DNA from: Myoxocephalus aenaeus
Taxonomy: Eukaryota > Chordata > Actinopteri > Perciformes > Cottidae
Assembly (NCBI GenBank): GCA_038501785.1
Contig: JBAMJR010000089.1
Span: forward strand, 7,717,501 to 7,781,500
Reading direction: 5' to 3'
Length of the DNA: 64,000 bases
Position 1 is the stretch's first letter. The number at the start of each line of letters is the position of its first letter. Positions 1-12,000 of the stretch are shown here, one piece after another. Both the position numbers and the translations under genes were made by a program. The notes under the pieces were generated by a model. It had not been told where the DNA came from. It did no database searches and was given only the letters and a program-made list of their open reading frames with translations.

Positions 1-689
1 AACAACAACAACAGCCCAAAGTGCGTCTTCACATCCTGGACACAGTGTTCACAGAGAGTGCCCAAAGTCTTCATGGCACTTTGAGAAAGAAAGAAACACT
101 TTCCATCTGGTGTTTTCTCACAAAGAGGCCAGTTCAGCAAAAGTTCAGCACTGTTTAGGTTCATGGGCCTGGCAGTTCATGCTCAGGTCAGCGAGGCTGT
201 ATACCCGTCCCGGGCCTGTTTTTTTCCACATAATAAAACCAGGTCACACAAGAGGTAGTAAAGGGACAATTTATCATCTCATGTCAACATGGGGCCCACA
301 GATGAAGGCGTATTGAGATATATTTTCTGACATGTATCTCCACTGCTTATATGTAGCTACAGTACATAGATGTGTGGTTGTAGTTTAACTGTGCAGCACA
401 CTGTACAACATGTTGGAGTGATAATACCAGTGGCCTTGAACAGTGTGGAACTGCAAACATTCCTCAGTCAAAAAAGCAAAACATTGCACTTGACATCCCT
501 CTTATTTTCACCCAGCAGTGCTAAAACAATGCATATCATTTACAATGATAAAGTGAAAGATTAATTAACTCACTGACATTATGATCTCAAAACAGCAGAC
601 ACATATGTCTCTTTTGGATGTGGGCATCTGTCACTAATGGACAAGGTATATTTCTATTTAGTGTGACTCACAACAGCATGAAACTATGA

Positions 690-1060
690 GCTCTGTGGTC
701 ATGGATGGATTACTGAACGGGCCTGCTAGGCCCAGGGTCCAAAAGTAGCAGGGGCCACCCTGCCCTTCACATGCGGGTCACTCAACGAGACCCATACCAA
801 ACAGGAAGAGACTCAAGCTGACCCCAAAGAGACACAAAACAACTACAAAGAGATGCAAAAATACGACAAAGAAACACAAGATGACAACAAATAATTTCAA
901 ATAAGCTGCAGAAAAAAAGAAAAAAAAAGACACAAAATGAAAACAAAGAGACATAAAACAACTATAAAGAGAAACAAAATGACAAGGAGACACAAACCAA
1001 TAGAGATGCGTAATGACCACAAAGAGACTTAACAACAACACAATGATACTTAACAACTTG
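690..1060. repeat. Dispersed fish repeat with degenerate CAAAGAGACACAAAA units
   Basis: A GC-rich head (about 700-780, rich in GGCCC) is followed by a degenerate short-period array of units like ACAAAGAGACACAAAACAAC to about 1040. A second copy of the same low-complexity family lies in reverse orientation at about 18985-19070. From memory this pattern is common in teleost genomes as part of a dispersed repeat. The long minus-strand reading frame here is a by-product of A-rich repeats and is not a gene. Confidence 0.55.
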
Positions 1061-2790
1061 AAGTATGTGTCTTGCTCCTATAGGAGAGGCTTTTTATTTA
1101 TTTATTTTTTGCAAATTGTAGAATCTAAACTCTGAGGTTGCTAAACCACTCAAAAACATAAATAATGCGTAAGAATTATTTAAAAAAAGAATTATTTGTG
1201 GAATCTTCAAGAAAATACTCACCCTTCAGACAGATTAGCATAACATTCCTACTGAGATTATTCCAGATGATTATTCCACTAAGTGTGTTGAAAACACCTT
1301 CAGATATCACTTCATGTATGGAGCCGATCACAGTTGCCTTCCTAAAAGGCTTTGCACATATTTTAATTGTATTACATAATTGCTTGGAAATTTCCCCCCT
1401 AACTTGTATTTATTTCGTGTATCGATCTGTCTCGTGTCTCCAGTGTTTGGCTCCAGTTCTCTAAATAATAGCTCAGCTGCGCATGTGCTTCTTAAAACTT
1501 AAGCCTGTGTGAAATGTTCTTTGTTTTCTGATGCTAATTATCATGCAGACTGCAGGAAGCAATGCAATGCTCTTCTGTGTCCACAATGCAACATGTAACT
1601 AATAGAAAAACACTTTTTAAAAAGGTTGATTCTGTAATATCTGTTAATAACTCCACCAGCGATTGATTTGTCTTCCTTATGCGCCACAAATGAACAAAGA
1701 CATTTGCACAGAGCTTTTCAGTTAAATTCATTATTTTATCTCCAGTGTACCAATTATATTAAGTTGTATTATATTATATACTATATTGTAATCATATTTA
1801 TGTTTATCTCATAGAAAATGTCATTGCAAACAGTCAAATATCTCAATTCATTCCCCTCATAATGTTGCATGTGTGTTAACCTAAACTATTCCTGCCCACG
1901 GCAATAAGACTACAACAAGTCACCTCTTGCCGGATCCTCTGTAGATTGATTGATTAATCACTGTATATGTTTATGCTTATCTACACTTATCTATCTTTCA
2001 TCCCTGTTGTTTTTATATTTTATTTTGTGTTTGTAAGTAAATTACTGCTACTCCGACAACAAATTTCCCCTTGGGGATTAATAAAGTATATATTCATTCA
2101 TTCATTCACATAATTGGGTTCTGGATGTTAATAAAGTCTTCAATCTGAAGGCGTGCGTTCTGATTATGCATGTTTGGTTGATTGTGGTTCCACTCCCACT
2201 CGTGGTGTTACCTCACAGTGCAGCCAAGTTGCAAAGATGAGTCCTTATTGTAAAATGTAAATCATAATTTCCCACAAAAAGAAAGTTAGTTGTTGGCAGT
2301 TTCTCTGCAACCAATTTAAAAATGAGTACTTTCTGTGTTCTTGTTTCACCAACAATGCACGTCTTTATTGATGACACACTGAAGTTAATGTTTCACAGGG
2401 ACAGGTTGTTATAATGACATTTTGTCAGTAAGGAATGACTCATGTTGTCATTTGTCTCTGATTTATATAAATGTTCGTAGTTCCCAAATGGAATAAACCC
2501 AATTTGACTGACAGTCAAAGTTCATTAGAATACAATGCCATCAAATATTTTATCAAAAAGGGCAACAATATACAAAGCAGAGTTCTCATACTTTTCAACT
2601 TCCTTTGTCACAGAAGACACTGGGTTACACTCGTACAGTTAATGTTGAAGTCACATGACGCTGGGTCCCGCTGGCGCAACTGCTGTCCCCATCAAATCTG
2701 GGAAACGATCAATATTTGAGTCACAGTGTTGTCCCAACGCAGCGATTGGGTTGTTTGCGTATGAACCCCTGATCAAACACTGACCTCGTT
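1061..2790. other. Intergenic flank upstream of fgg, no gene seen
   Basis: AT-rich DNA with no exon-like open stretch flanked by splice sites. It includes a retroposon-like 3' tail at about 2010-2108, listed separately. The first 690 bases of the window likewise show no recognisable gene. In human, FGA lies on this side of FGG relative to PLRG1 only if the cluster is rearranged. No fga or fgb exon was recognised here. Confidence 0.4.
2010..2108 (+). repeat. Non-LTR retroposon 3' tail with (ATTC)n
   Basis: The block AAATTTCCCCTTGGGGATTA, then ATAAAG and an (ATTC)n run, is the typical 3' end of fish L2/CR1-type LINEs or SINEs that share their tail. Related tails lie at about 17090-17165 and 41078-41150. 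Only the tail is recognisable; any 5' part is too diverged to bound. Confidence 0.5.
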
Positions 2791-2792
2791 CG

Positions 2793-2866
2793 GATAAATA
2801 TCCCACAGAGTGGAGCAGCTTGTCATTCTCCAAAGAAGACCAGATCGCAACTGCGGCCGAGGCAGC
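2793..2866 (+). promoter_or_regulatory. Candidate core promoter and 5'UTR of fgg
   Basis: A TATA-like GATAAATA at 2793-2800 lies 67 bases upstream of the fgg ATG, which would put the transcription start near 2825 and give a 5'UTR of about 40 bases. This fits a strongly expressed liver gene, but no HNF1 or C/EBP site was identified with certainty. The assignment rests on position and a weak box only. Confidence 0.35.
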
Positions 2867-3933
2867 ATGGCTCCATCCCTACTTGCAACGGCGGGAGGAC
2901 TTCTCCTACTTTTCTCCTTCTCGGCAGCAGTAAGTCACTGAATTTTGATTGTTCGCTGCCACGCTTTCCTTGAGCACTGAGATCATTTCATTGTTTTTGT
3001 TTTTTTTGTGCAGCAAATCCGAGGAGACAACCTTCAGCCAGCCCGAGGAGACAGCGTTGGACAATGCACACAACATGACGGCTTTGTAAGTAGCTACAAA
3101 AAACAATCTTCTTCTTTCTGTTTGGATTGTTGGTGTGTATATAAATTGGCTAATACATGGCTTTGTACTTGCCCTATGTGTATTCAGGGGAATTATTGTC
3201 CTACAACATGTGGAGTGGCTGATTTCTTCCTGAGGTACATGCCAAATGTGGAACTGGATTTGAATAAAATGCAACAGGAACTTGACCAGATTTCCAACTT
3301 GACCCAGGGGGCTCAACAGACAATCGACTACATGAAAGATTCGACTACTCAAATCCGAAAGAATACAAATCAAGGTAACACGCGTCCCAGCTGCGCTTGA
3401 GTCCCCTTATTAATAGGACACGATCATTTTCTCTGTTTCAGATATTTACCTACTTTAAAATCCTCTTTACAAACTCTTAATATATTCAAAGTATTTAAAA
3501 CCGGTGGTAAGTGTTCTGAAACTGCGTTGAGAACCATTACTGACAGACTTTTTTATTATTATTTCAGACCACTACAAACAATCAACAAATATGCTGGATG
3601 ATATTCTTCGGTTTGAAAAGACCTACAATGCACAGGAACAGCAAATACAGTAAGTTACCAGTCGCAATGACATGAAACCATTTGACATAAACTCTTGGTA
3701 GGACTCGGCACATTTACTCAAGTGCTGGACAATTTTGAGCTACTTCGGTTCCACTCCATTTCTAAAAAGAAATGTTACACCTTTTTCACAGCTGTAGTTA
3801 AAAGTAACTTTTTTAGACAGTGGTGTTAAAATATACACGGTCCAAAATGACATGCTATATTCTATAGAAAGTACAAAAACTATAAATGTACATATTTTGT
3901 TGTCGTTTATACAGATATGCAATGATAATTGCT

Positions 3934-4008
<75 letters not shown>

Positions 4009-4090
4009 AGTAACTAGTGTGCACCTAGGTCATAACACTGTGTGCATAACTAACTAACTAACGCCACTTTTTAAATGTGATCAGTATATA

Positions 4091-4123
<33 letters not shown>

Positions 4124-5539
4124 CATGATGCATTATTATAAATTGCATGTGAAGTGTGTCTTACCCACAAATACATCAGTAATAATATTCTGATTTAAAT
4201 CTAATGTCAATAGTATAAAAAAAAACACTGTGTACTTTTACCTTTGATACTTTCCTGTCACTCGTCCCAGCCGCCCACTCCTTCAGGTCAATGCACGCCG
4301 GCCATCCTCGCCCACACAGGAGTGGGCGTTCACTCCTCTCTCCCCTGGAGACACTGGAACTCAGACTCACTACTGATATTTAACAGAAAACACTTCACAA
4401 TTATGTTTAACATATTTTTCCAAATTTGGTTCCTCATATGTTCCTTTTGCTTCAAAATCATTTTCAAATTTTCTTATTCTTGTCTTATCTATTACAGAAT
4501 ATATTTGAGCTTCATTGCATGTATTTCTCAATATGTAAGAATCTTAGACGGGATACAGCTCGTACAACAACTCATATTTACTTCCCTCTTTCCAGTGAGC
4601 TTCAGAATTTAGTTTCAACCAATGAGAGGAGAATGTCAGACTTGAAAAAACTCTCCATTCTGATGCAGCAGAGATGCAGTGAGCCCTGCAAAGAATCCGT
4701 TGAGATCCAGCCCATCACGGGAACAGGTAGGAAAAAAAAACAAAAAAATAATAAATTCATTGACCCTCTGGTCATTCCTGTTTCACAAGAGATTTCTCAA
4801 TCCCGCCTCATCTGAACCGCGTTTGTCCTTGTCCAGTGTTTAGTTAGGGACTAAAAATCAATACGCTGCATCGATGCAAAGTAAACAGATTTATTGTACA
4901 GGAAATCAGTTGAGACCGTTTTCCAAATAAGCTAATTCTCAGTGTTGTAATTCAAATGGATTTGGACCCAATTACTTAAAAAATTAATCCAACAACAGGA
5001 AAATAATATGTGATGGTTATTGTCTTGTTTTATACGGTTTTGTGAGGTTTTGTTGTGACATAATCAATATGATGTTGAACTAAACTCTTTCTTCTTCATC
5101 TTCTTCCCTTTTCTTTCATCAGACTGCCAGGATGTTGCAAACAAAGGTGCCACCACCAGTGGCCTTTATTATGTGAGGCCGGCAAAGGCCACTGAGCAGT
5201 TCCTGGTCTATTGTGAGATTGACACCTTTGGACGCGGCTTTACAGTCATACAGAGGGTATGCTTCACTGCACGTGTCTGTCTGTGTCTGTTTTCACAAAC
5301 TTTCTCTGTGGATTCATAACGTTAAATCGAATTGAACGTAAGGAAAATGGCTCTTTGCTGCTATTTTGTTTAAGAAGTAGAAGTAAATACTCAGAAATAC
5401 ATCTTGTAATTTGCCAATCCTGAGAGCAACAAACTGATATGGGATTGTATGACAAATATTAGGAGTCATATGTTTAGATTTTTAAAAGCAGAAGGCCTTC
5501 ACACGTGTCATTAACACTTTCTTTGGATATCAGAATCAG

Positions 5540-5572
<33 letters not shown>

Positions 5573-6750
5573 GAAGACATGATGCAGAGGCCGGTTATGT
5601 ATTAAATCAGAAGTCTGATCAATTCATAATAATTTGACTGAATGGAAGGTTAACATAAAATATAATAAGGGAAATTCAAAAGACTGTCCCCGGCCCCCGA
5701 CACTGACGCTGATCACTTCTCCCCGTCTGCAGAGACGCGACGGCAGCGTGGACTTCCACAAGGACTGGATCCAGTACAAGAATGGCTTTGGCCACCTCTC
5801 ACCGGATGACACCACGGAGTTCTGGCTCGGGAACGAGAAGATCCATCTCCTGACGACCGCCACTACCATACCAATTGTGCTGAGGATAGAGCTCGTTGAC
5901 TGGGACGGCAACAAAAGGTACGCAAACGCACACACGATAACAGATTATGCAAGAGGCAGGGCAAACATGACCTGCCGAGGAGGTTCCCTTTGAAGAAGAA
6001 AGAAAATGACCAAAAACTAATAATCCTCCTCTCCCTCCGTGTGGCCTCTCCAGATATGCCGACTACAACATGTTCCAAGTGGGAACAGAGATCGACATGT
6101 ACCGCCTGACATACGGCTACTACTTTGGCGGTGATGCTGGAGATGCTTTCGCCGGCTTTGACTTCGGTGACGACCCCAGTGACAAGTTCTACACGTCTCA
6201 CAACGGCATGCAGTTCAGCACTGAGGACAAGGACAACGACAAGTACCAGGGCAACTGCGCTCGGCAGGACGGCTCCGGCTGGTGGATGAACAGATGTCAC
6301 GCTGCACACTTGAACGGCAAATACTACCAGGGTGAGAACACATGGCGAAAAGCAGTGCCAAGTCCGTTTATTGAAGTGTGTTTGAATGATCTGTTGAGCA
6401 GCGATTATTGTTCTTATTTCATTTTATTATTGATGATGATGATGATGATGATGATAATAATAATTGTTTGAACAGTTAACCCCCACACACAGAACGACAA
6501 AACTCTTATCCAAATACATAAATAAGTACAAATAATGTCCACTCTAAACTGTCTGTGTTCTCTCCGTCTAGGTGGCAGGTACACCGAAAAGGATGCAGGT
6601 GAATTTGGCTTCGACAATGGCATCATTTGGGTGACTTGGCACAACCGCTGGTACTCCCTGAAGGAGACCACCATGAAGATCATTCCCCTCACCCGCCTCA
6701 CGGCCGGTGGACAGCAGACGGGTGGCGTGAAGCAGTTTGCCGGACTTTAA
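2867..6750 (+). CDS. fgg: Fibrinogen gamma chain, complete, nine exons
   Basis: Coding exons: 2867-2929, 3014-3085, 3188-3374, 3568-3649, 4596-4726, 5123-5256, 5733-5917, 6054-6331, 6572-6750; 436 aa, all GT-AG and phase-consistent (human gamma-A precursor 453). The product is the secreted gamma subunit of the (alpha-beta-gamma)2 clotting hexamer. Residues 1-21 form a signal peptide (MAPSLLATAGGLLLLFSFSA). Next come a short N-terminal segment, the NYCPTTCG disulfide knot, a coiled coil with a glycosylation sequon (NLT) aligned with the human gamma site (NKT), the second knot (RCSEPCK), and the fibrinogen C domain. The Ca2+ loop (DKDNDKYQGNC), hole-a residues (QDGSGWWMN, CHAAH, FDNGIIW) and C-terminal GGVKQ are kept. 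Oddities: the N-terminal exon has two RGD tripeptides and only one of the paired cysteines seen in human. Confidence 0.96.
3690..3830 (+). repeat. Dispersed fish repeat (ACTCAAGTRCT family) in fgg intron 4
   Basis: The stretch CACATTTACTCAAGTGCTG and the following sequence resemble the family seen at 53570-53665 and 60225-60345 (phrases such as TACTTGAGTAT and ATTTTATGCTA). It is a diverged copy inside the 946-bp fgg intron 4. Confidence 0.4.
3934..4006. repeat. (GT)n microsatellite in fgg intron 4
   Basis: About 36 uninterrupted TG dinucleotides. A second, (AT)-rich microsatellite follows at 4085-4123. Both are likely polymorphic. Confidence 0.97.
4085..4123. repeat. (TA)n microsatellite in fgg intron 4
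   Basis: A TA dinucleotide run with one C interruption. A similar (AT)n run of about 27 bases lies in fgg intron 6 at 5541-5567. Confidence 0.95.
5541..5567. repeat. (AT)n microsatellite in fgg intron 6
   Basis: Uninterrupted AT dinucleotides between the exons ending at 5256 and starting at 5733. Confidence 0.95.
6430..6464. repeat. (GAT)n/(AAT)n microsatellite in fgg intron 8
   Basis: A short trinucleotide tract, GAT repeats passing into AAT repeats, 99 bases after the exon 8 donor. Confidence 0.95.
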
Positions 6751-7510
6751 GTTGCCTAAAAAGTAGACAAACAAGCTTGGGATCTGCAGTTACGGTGTTA
6801 AGCACAAAAGTATCTCAAAATCGTCATTTTTTTAATTTTTATATTTTTCCTCTTGCATGTAGTGCTATTTATCAATCCAGATTGTTTTGTTGTGAGTCTC
6901 CTAGTTTTGGAGCTATCTGACATAAAGATGTATCTCGGCCAAGTGCAAAAAAATGCATTTGAAAAACTCAACAGCAATGGCTCTTTCCATAAATCATCAC
7001 CCGGTTACTTCAGATAATCCGCAGACTTTGTTGTGAGCAGTTTAATGTATGAAGTTCCATGAAACTGCTCACAACAAAGTCTGTAGATTCAAAAGTAGCA
7101 CCACCTGTGAGAGGAAAAATATGTATTCATGATTTTGGGGTGAACTTTCCCTTTTTAAATGAAATGACACATCTCCATGGAAAATGTCTGCCTCTATGAT
7201 GCTTCATGTTATACTGATCTGACGTAGCAGGACTTCCGTGTTGTTTTTAGCACTAATATCATGTATGTTCTTAAAATGAGCATTACCTCATGGCCTTGGT
7301 TTGGACTCAGTTGACACAAACAGTAGAGTCCACCATGCGGCAAGCAGCTGAGAAGAGACAAAAACAGCTCGGGAAAATAAATAATCAAGAACGCCACAAG
7401 ATATGTGACTGAATAGACTGGAAACAGCCTCGCAATAAATATCTCAACATCTCAAATGTAAATAATGTGTCCACTTCATTTGCTGTCAATAACTATTCAA
7501 ATGATTATTA
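6751..7510 (+). other. Probable fgg 3'UTR and downstream flank
   Basis: No coding signal. Possible poly(A) signals are AATAAA at 7434-7439 and ATTAAA near 7506. A perfect 22-bp inverted repeat lies at 7022-7083. If the AATAAA at 7434 is used, the hairpin falls inside the fgg 3'UTR. The transcript end cannot be fixed from sequence alone. Confidence 0.4.
7022..7083. repeat. Perfect 22-bp inverted repeat with 18-nt loop
   Basis: The left arm 7022-7043 (starting CAGACTTTGTTGTGAG) is the exact reverse complement of the right arm 7062-7083. The loop is 7044-7061. It lies 272 bases after the fgg stop codon. It may be a small MITE or a stable RNA stem-loop. Confidence 0.9.
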
Positions 7511-8830
7511 AAGTTTCACAAATGTAGTATTTATCTTTGAGTATGGGAACATGATGAGCTACAGGGGTTTTTAGCGTTCTGATGTTTCATATTCTTATAG
7601 ATAAAACACACACACACACACACAAGCATGAGCATGAGAAAACAGCTGTATTTGCATTATATCAAAATAAATTGCTTTTTAATTATTGATCTGGCTGGAG
7701 GACCTTTTAAGCAAATTAAATGGCATGTTTGAAGGAAGCATGGCTAAAATCAATTTGCTTTATAAGAAACAAAACACAAGCCATCGCCTATTCACTCCAT
7801 ACAATTAATAATTCAAATATATTGACCTAGCCAGTGATACTCAAAGTGCTTTTAACGAGCACTTGAAACCATCCCAGTATAAGTTAGGAAATATGTAATT
7901 GAATTATCTAAATGTAAGTGCTCTTCAATCAAACTCTTAGTTGAACAAAAAAAAAAAATCCTCTCCCTGAAAGAATTTTTAAACTTACGGTAATGTGCAG
8001 CTCGGCCGTAATCCTCTGACAAATATCGCTTCAAGCATTGACCTTTATTTATTTGTTGAGCAGTGTTTTATTTTCCTCACTAATACCCGAAGGTTACGAT
8101 ATATATTCACAATAGATCAACTTTTCCACGGCCGACCCTCCAAGACTTAACTGCAGGTAGTAAATATGACTCAGTGTTACCCAGGACACTAAAAGAGTGG
8201 GGCAGAGTTCTTATCAGAGCACATTGTGTTTATTTTGATTCACATTTGGACAGTTTTTTTGTTGTGTACTTGTCCTCATGCATCATCACACTCACCTCAA
8301 CAACGATGTGTGGAGTCCAAATTCCATCTTCGTTGTAGACAGTTGTGCCAAATAAGGAATGCCTCTGTATTGGCCTAATATAAGGGAGTATCTTTGTGCA
8401 AAACGGCTAGTTTTTCAAAGTCCCTGAAGTAAATGGTTTACAAATTGGTCTCACATTGATAACAGTAAAAATTGCAAGAACAAGTTTAGTCCTAAACCAG
8501 ATTGTTTGTTTGGTTATAGTCCTACAATGCAACGGCATGGCCACCCACACACTTTGCACTAAATACCTTATGTGTTTTGGCATTGAAGGACTGGATAACC
8601 ATTACGCAATTGGGCAAACATGACTCAGAGGCAGGTAAACCAAACTTGTGCCTGTTGTTCTCACTGCACGTTACACTCATTGCATCCAAACGTACACACA
8701 ATAATTACTAGTGAACACAATATATGTGATTTCATGAATCATGTCATAACATTATCTTGTGCAACCGTGGTCGTTTATTTTCTTTCTTTATTTGTTTGAG
8801 TTGTTTTGCAAAAGTGCATTGGTGTCCCCC
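7511..8830. other. Intergenic spacer between fgg and plrg1
   Basis: AT-rich, with a short (CA)n run near 7606-7624 and an A-run near 7948. No exon, RNA gene or long repeat is recognised. The remains of fga or fgb were looked for and not found. Confidence 0.45.
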
Positions 8831-8836
8831 TCCTGG

Positions 8837-8850
8837 CCGGTAGGTGGCGC
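8837..8850 (+). promoter_or_regulatory. CTCF-like motif upstream of plrg1
   Basis: CCGGTAGGTGGCGC matches the vertebrate CTCF core consensus CCASYAGRKGGCRS at all but one position (G for A at position 3). It lies about 180 bases upstream of the plrg1 start codon, between a tissue-specific gene and a housekeeping gene. The motif is read directly; binding is inference. Confidence 0.4.
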
Positions 8851-9030
8851 CAACAAACTTCTAGCTGCGGTTTGGGACGTTCACTTCCGGGGCGTACGGT
8901 CACCGGCTTGCTGTGATGGCCATGTTTTCAGGATTGTGATACATTTTTTGAGAGCGACCAAACACTAATCCTAAAAAAAAGACAGTAGATTCTTCAGCTG
9001 TGGTGTTGTTTCCGTGTTGATATCACCAAG
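8851..9030 (+). promoter_or_regulatory. Candidate TATA-less promoter and 5'UTR of plrg1
   Basis: The stretch is locally GC-rich compared with its surroundings and has an ETS-type CACTTCCGG near 8882-8890, as usual for housekeeping promoters. No TATA box is seen. CCAAGATGGC around the ATG at 9031 resembles the YY1-type element that often covers the start codon of housekeeping genes. Confidence 0.4.
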
Positions 9031-12000
9031 ATGGCCGAGGTAAGCCGCGGTTGGAAGTCTTGTCGCGGTGTTTTCTTTCTCTCCCGCTCAGGGCTGCTCC
9101 AGGACGTATACCGTGTCGGGTCCGGCTAAGTGCTGGATCGCGTTGGCTCTACGTTACGATTCACTGCCCGTATAACTTATATTTAAGGAGTAGAGCCATG
9201 TACAAATGTTGCCGGTTTTGTGTGAGTACACTACCATTGTATTAAATGTGATTATTTCATTGTGCAGGATGTCCAGAAGCACTCAGTCCACACTCTGGTG
9301 TTCAGGTCTCTGAAAAGGACGCATGATATGTTTGTGTCCGACCACGCGAAGTCCATCGCACAGGATGAAGAGAGGTAACTTCAGCTAAATGTGTCTCTGT
9401 TGCACAGTTTGTTTGAGTAGTGTTATATTGTATCATTCATTCATCTTAAACTGGGGTAATATAATACATTAAAGTGAACCCAGTCCGGCTTTGGTAAAGT
9501 AAAGAGACGAATAACGTATTTCCGGTTCCTTGATTATGATGAATAACAAATCTTTCGGCTTCACAAACTTGTTAATATAGGATGTGTAATAGCTTTTCAC
9601 AAAAAGCCTCAAAGTTTGTTAACTTGTAATTCAAGACCAAATAATGTTAGTTAAGTGTGATTGCAAGGCAGTAATAAGAGGCCCTTAAACTCAGGGCTGG
9701 GCAATATGTCCTAAAAGATCATTGTTATGGTATTGATAAGGAAAATGTTCCATTATTACTTGTAAAATATGCGGCTGTCCAAGATACAAATGGAATATAT
9801 CGTGAGACTGCTGTTTGGTAATATTGGTCTATTAATGTCTATTAACCAAAACCGATGAATTGCTTTTTAATGTGTCAGCCACATTAGTTGTTGGCCATTA
9901 GCCATGTTAGTTATGCACTAAAGTAACACACCAATCCACGAGGAAAGATTGTATCGATAGCAATAATCAAAGCAATCAACTTGTTTATCTTTTTGCATTA
10001 CATCGCTCTAAAAAAATAATGCTCATTACGCCAAGTAGAAATCTGATGCACAATTGTTGTATCTTGTATTTTCAGCCACAAGATGAAGATGGGTGTGAAA
10101 CTGAAAGCGGACTACAGTGCAGTGTTACACATGCCTGTCCTGAAGGAAGGGACGGACAGAGTGTCGCAGCTTCCCGGCAGTCTGCACGGCCAGAGCTACA
10201 CGCAGCCGGGTGAGGATCACATGAACGCTGTATTTTACAGTTGATTATAGAGACATACAGCCATGCAGATGTTTTATTTCCGTGCTTCCAGTATTGACAG
10301 AGGTCTTGTTATTTATTTGGACCGATTTTAAGAAATCTTCCTTGTTGTTGGTGCTCAAAAACTAGCTCATATGTGGGTGGCTTTTTTCCCCCCCAATGTG
10401 TTTCAGGGGATGACCCAGAATACCTGATCACCGGGACACATGCTTATCCCTCTGGACCTGGTGAGCACTGTGCTACTAGTGTAACCAAGCTGCATGCATG
10501 TGATCGTGCTGAGCCCGCTCGATGAACTGCGTCAGCATTATTCACGCATTTAATAGCATTATTTTTCTTCCAATAGGAGTGGCCTTGACTGCTGACACAA
10601 AGATGCACAGGAATCCAAGTGAGGGAGGAGTCCACTCCATGGCGCTGGCTTTGCCGCCATCACAAGCCAGGTAAACCTTTCCCCCCTCCACAGTGTTGCT
10701 GGTCCTAATTTGGCGTAAACGCTTAAGTTGAAGTTTTTATGTACAACTTATTCACATTTATAAACAATATCCACGTGTTTTTTTTTAAATATTTTTATTT
10801 CAGGCTGGACGCAAGCCGCACTGCAGCCACTGTCGCCGACATCCATCGACATGCCGGAGGAGCAGAGAGATCTCACCCCCCGTCGACTGCTGTGGTAGGT
10901 CGAGGTGTATTTACACGTGATGAGATATCTTGTTTACACGTGCTGTGAAAATCCCTGAGAGAAGTGCAAAGCTGACACAGAATGATTTAATTTCTTTTAG
11001 TCGCTTTCGGAGGGAGGCGGCACCAGAAATTCTACGCTCGCGAGGAAAGCACCGACCATGCCTAAACCCCAGTGGCATCCACCGTGGAAGCTGTTTCGGG
11101 TAACTACAAATACTTTGAACTTAACGCCAGGATGCCAAAGCGAGGCCTGCGGCTGGCATGTGTCCCCTGGTTGTTGTTTTTTAAACAGTAATGTTGTTTG
11201 ATCTGATAGGTCATCAGTGGTCACCTTGGCTGGGTGAGATCCATCGCTGTGGAGCCTGGGAATCAGTGGTTTGTCACAGGGTCTGCTGATAGGACCATAA
11301 AGGTGAGTGAAGCTGAAAATCATTTAATTATTTTATGTATAAGATTTAAAAAAAACAATAACGAATGTCATCCACAAGGTTTATCCTTTCAACTTTCTTG
11401 ATGAATAGACACAATAAAGCTCCTTTTTGACCACGGGAACAGTAGTTTGTCATAGCGTTTATCATAATGTCCCTCCTTCCACCTCAACATGGCCATCTTG
11501 AGACGCCGCTTCTGGAAATGTTTAATAAAGCTCCTGCTATAACACGAATGCCGTTTGTCTTGGTAGATCTGGGACCTGGCCAGTGGGAAGCTGAAACTCT
11601 CCCTGACCGGACACATCAGCACAGTGCGCGGCGTGGCGGTCAGCAACCGTAGCCCTTACCTGTTCTCCTGTGGAGAAGACAAGCAAGTCAAGTGTTGGGA
11701 TCTGGAGTATAACAAGGTATGATGTAATGAGAGGGAGGTTAAAGGGATGGAGTCGGTTATGTCTTAAAAGTCCATAAAAGGAGATTTCCGTTGGTATTGT
11801 CCTGATTATGTCAATTTGTGCATTAGGTCATCAGGCACTACCACGGCCATCTTAGTGCTGTGTATGATATCGACCTTCATCCAACTATTGACGTGCTGGT
11901 GACGTGCAGCAGAGATGCCACCGCAAGGGTAAGCTCACACTTTGCATGTTTGCAATTGTTCTCTTGGTCTTAATGTAGTTATTCTGTGGTTTGTGCCTGA

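Noticed and set aside
778..1056. 92-codon minus-strand frame rich in Phe/Val/Leu
   Set aside because: It is the complement of the ACAAAGAGACACAAAA repeat, not a membrane protein gene.
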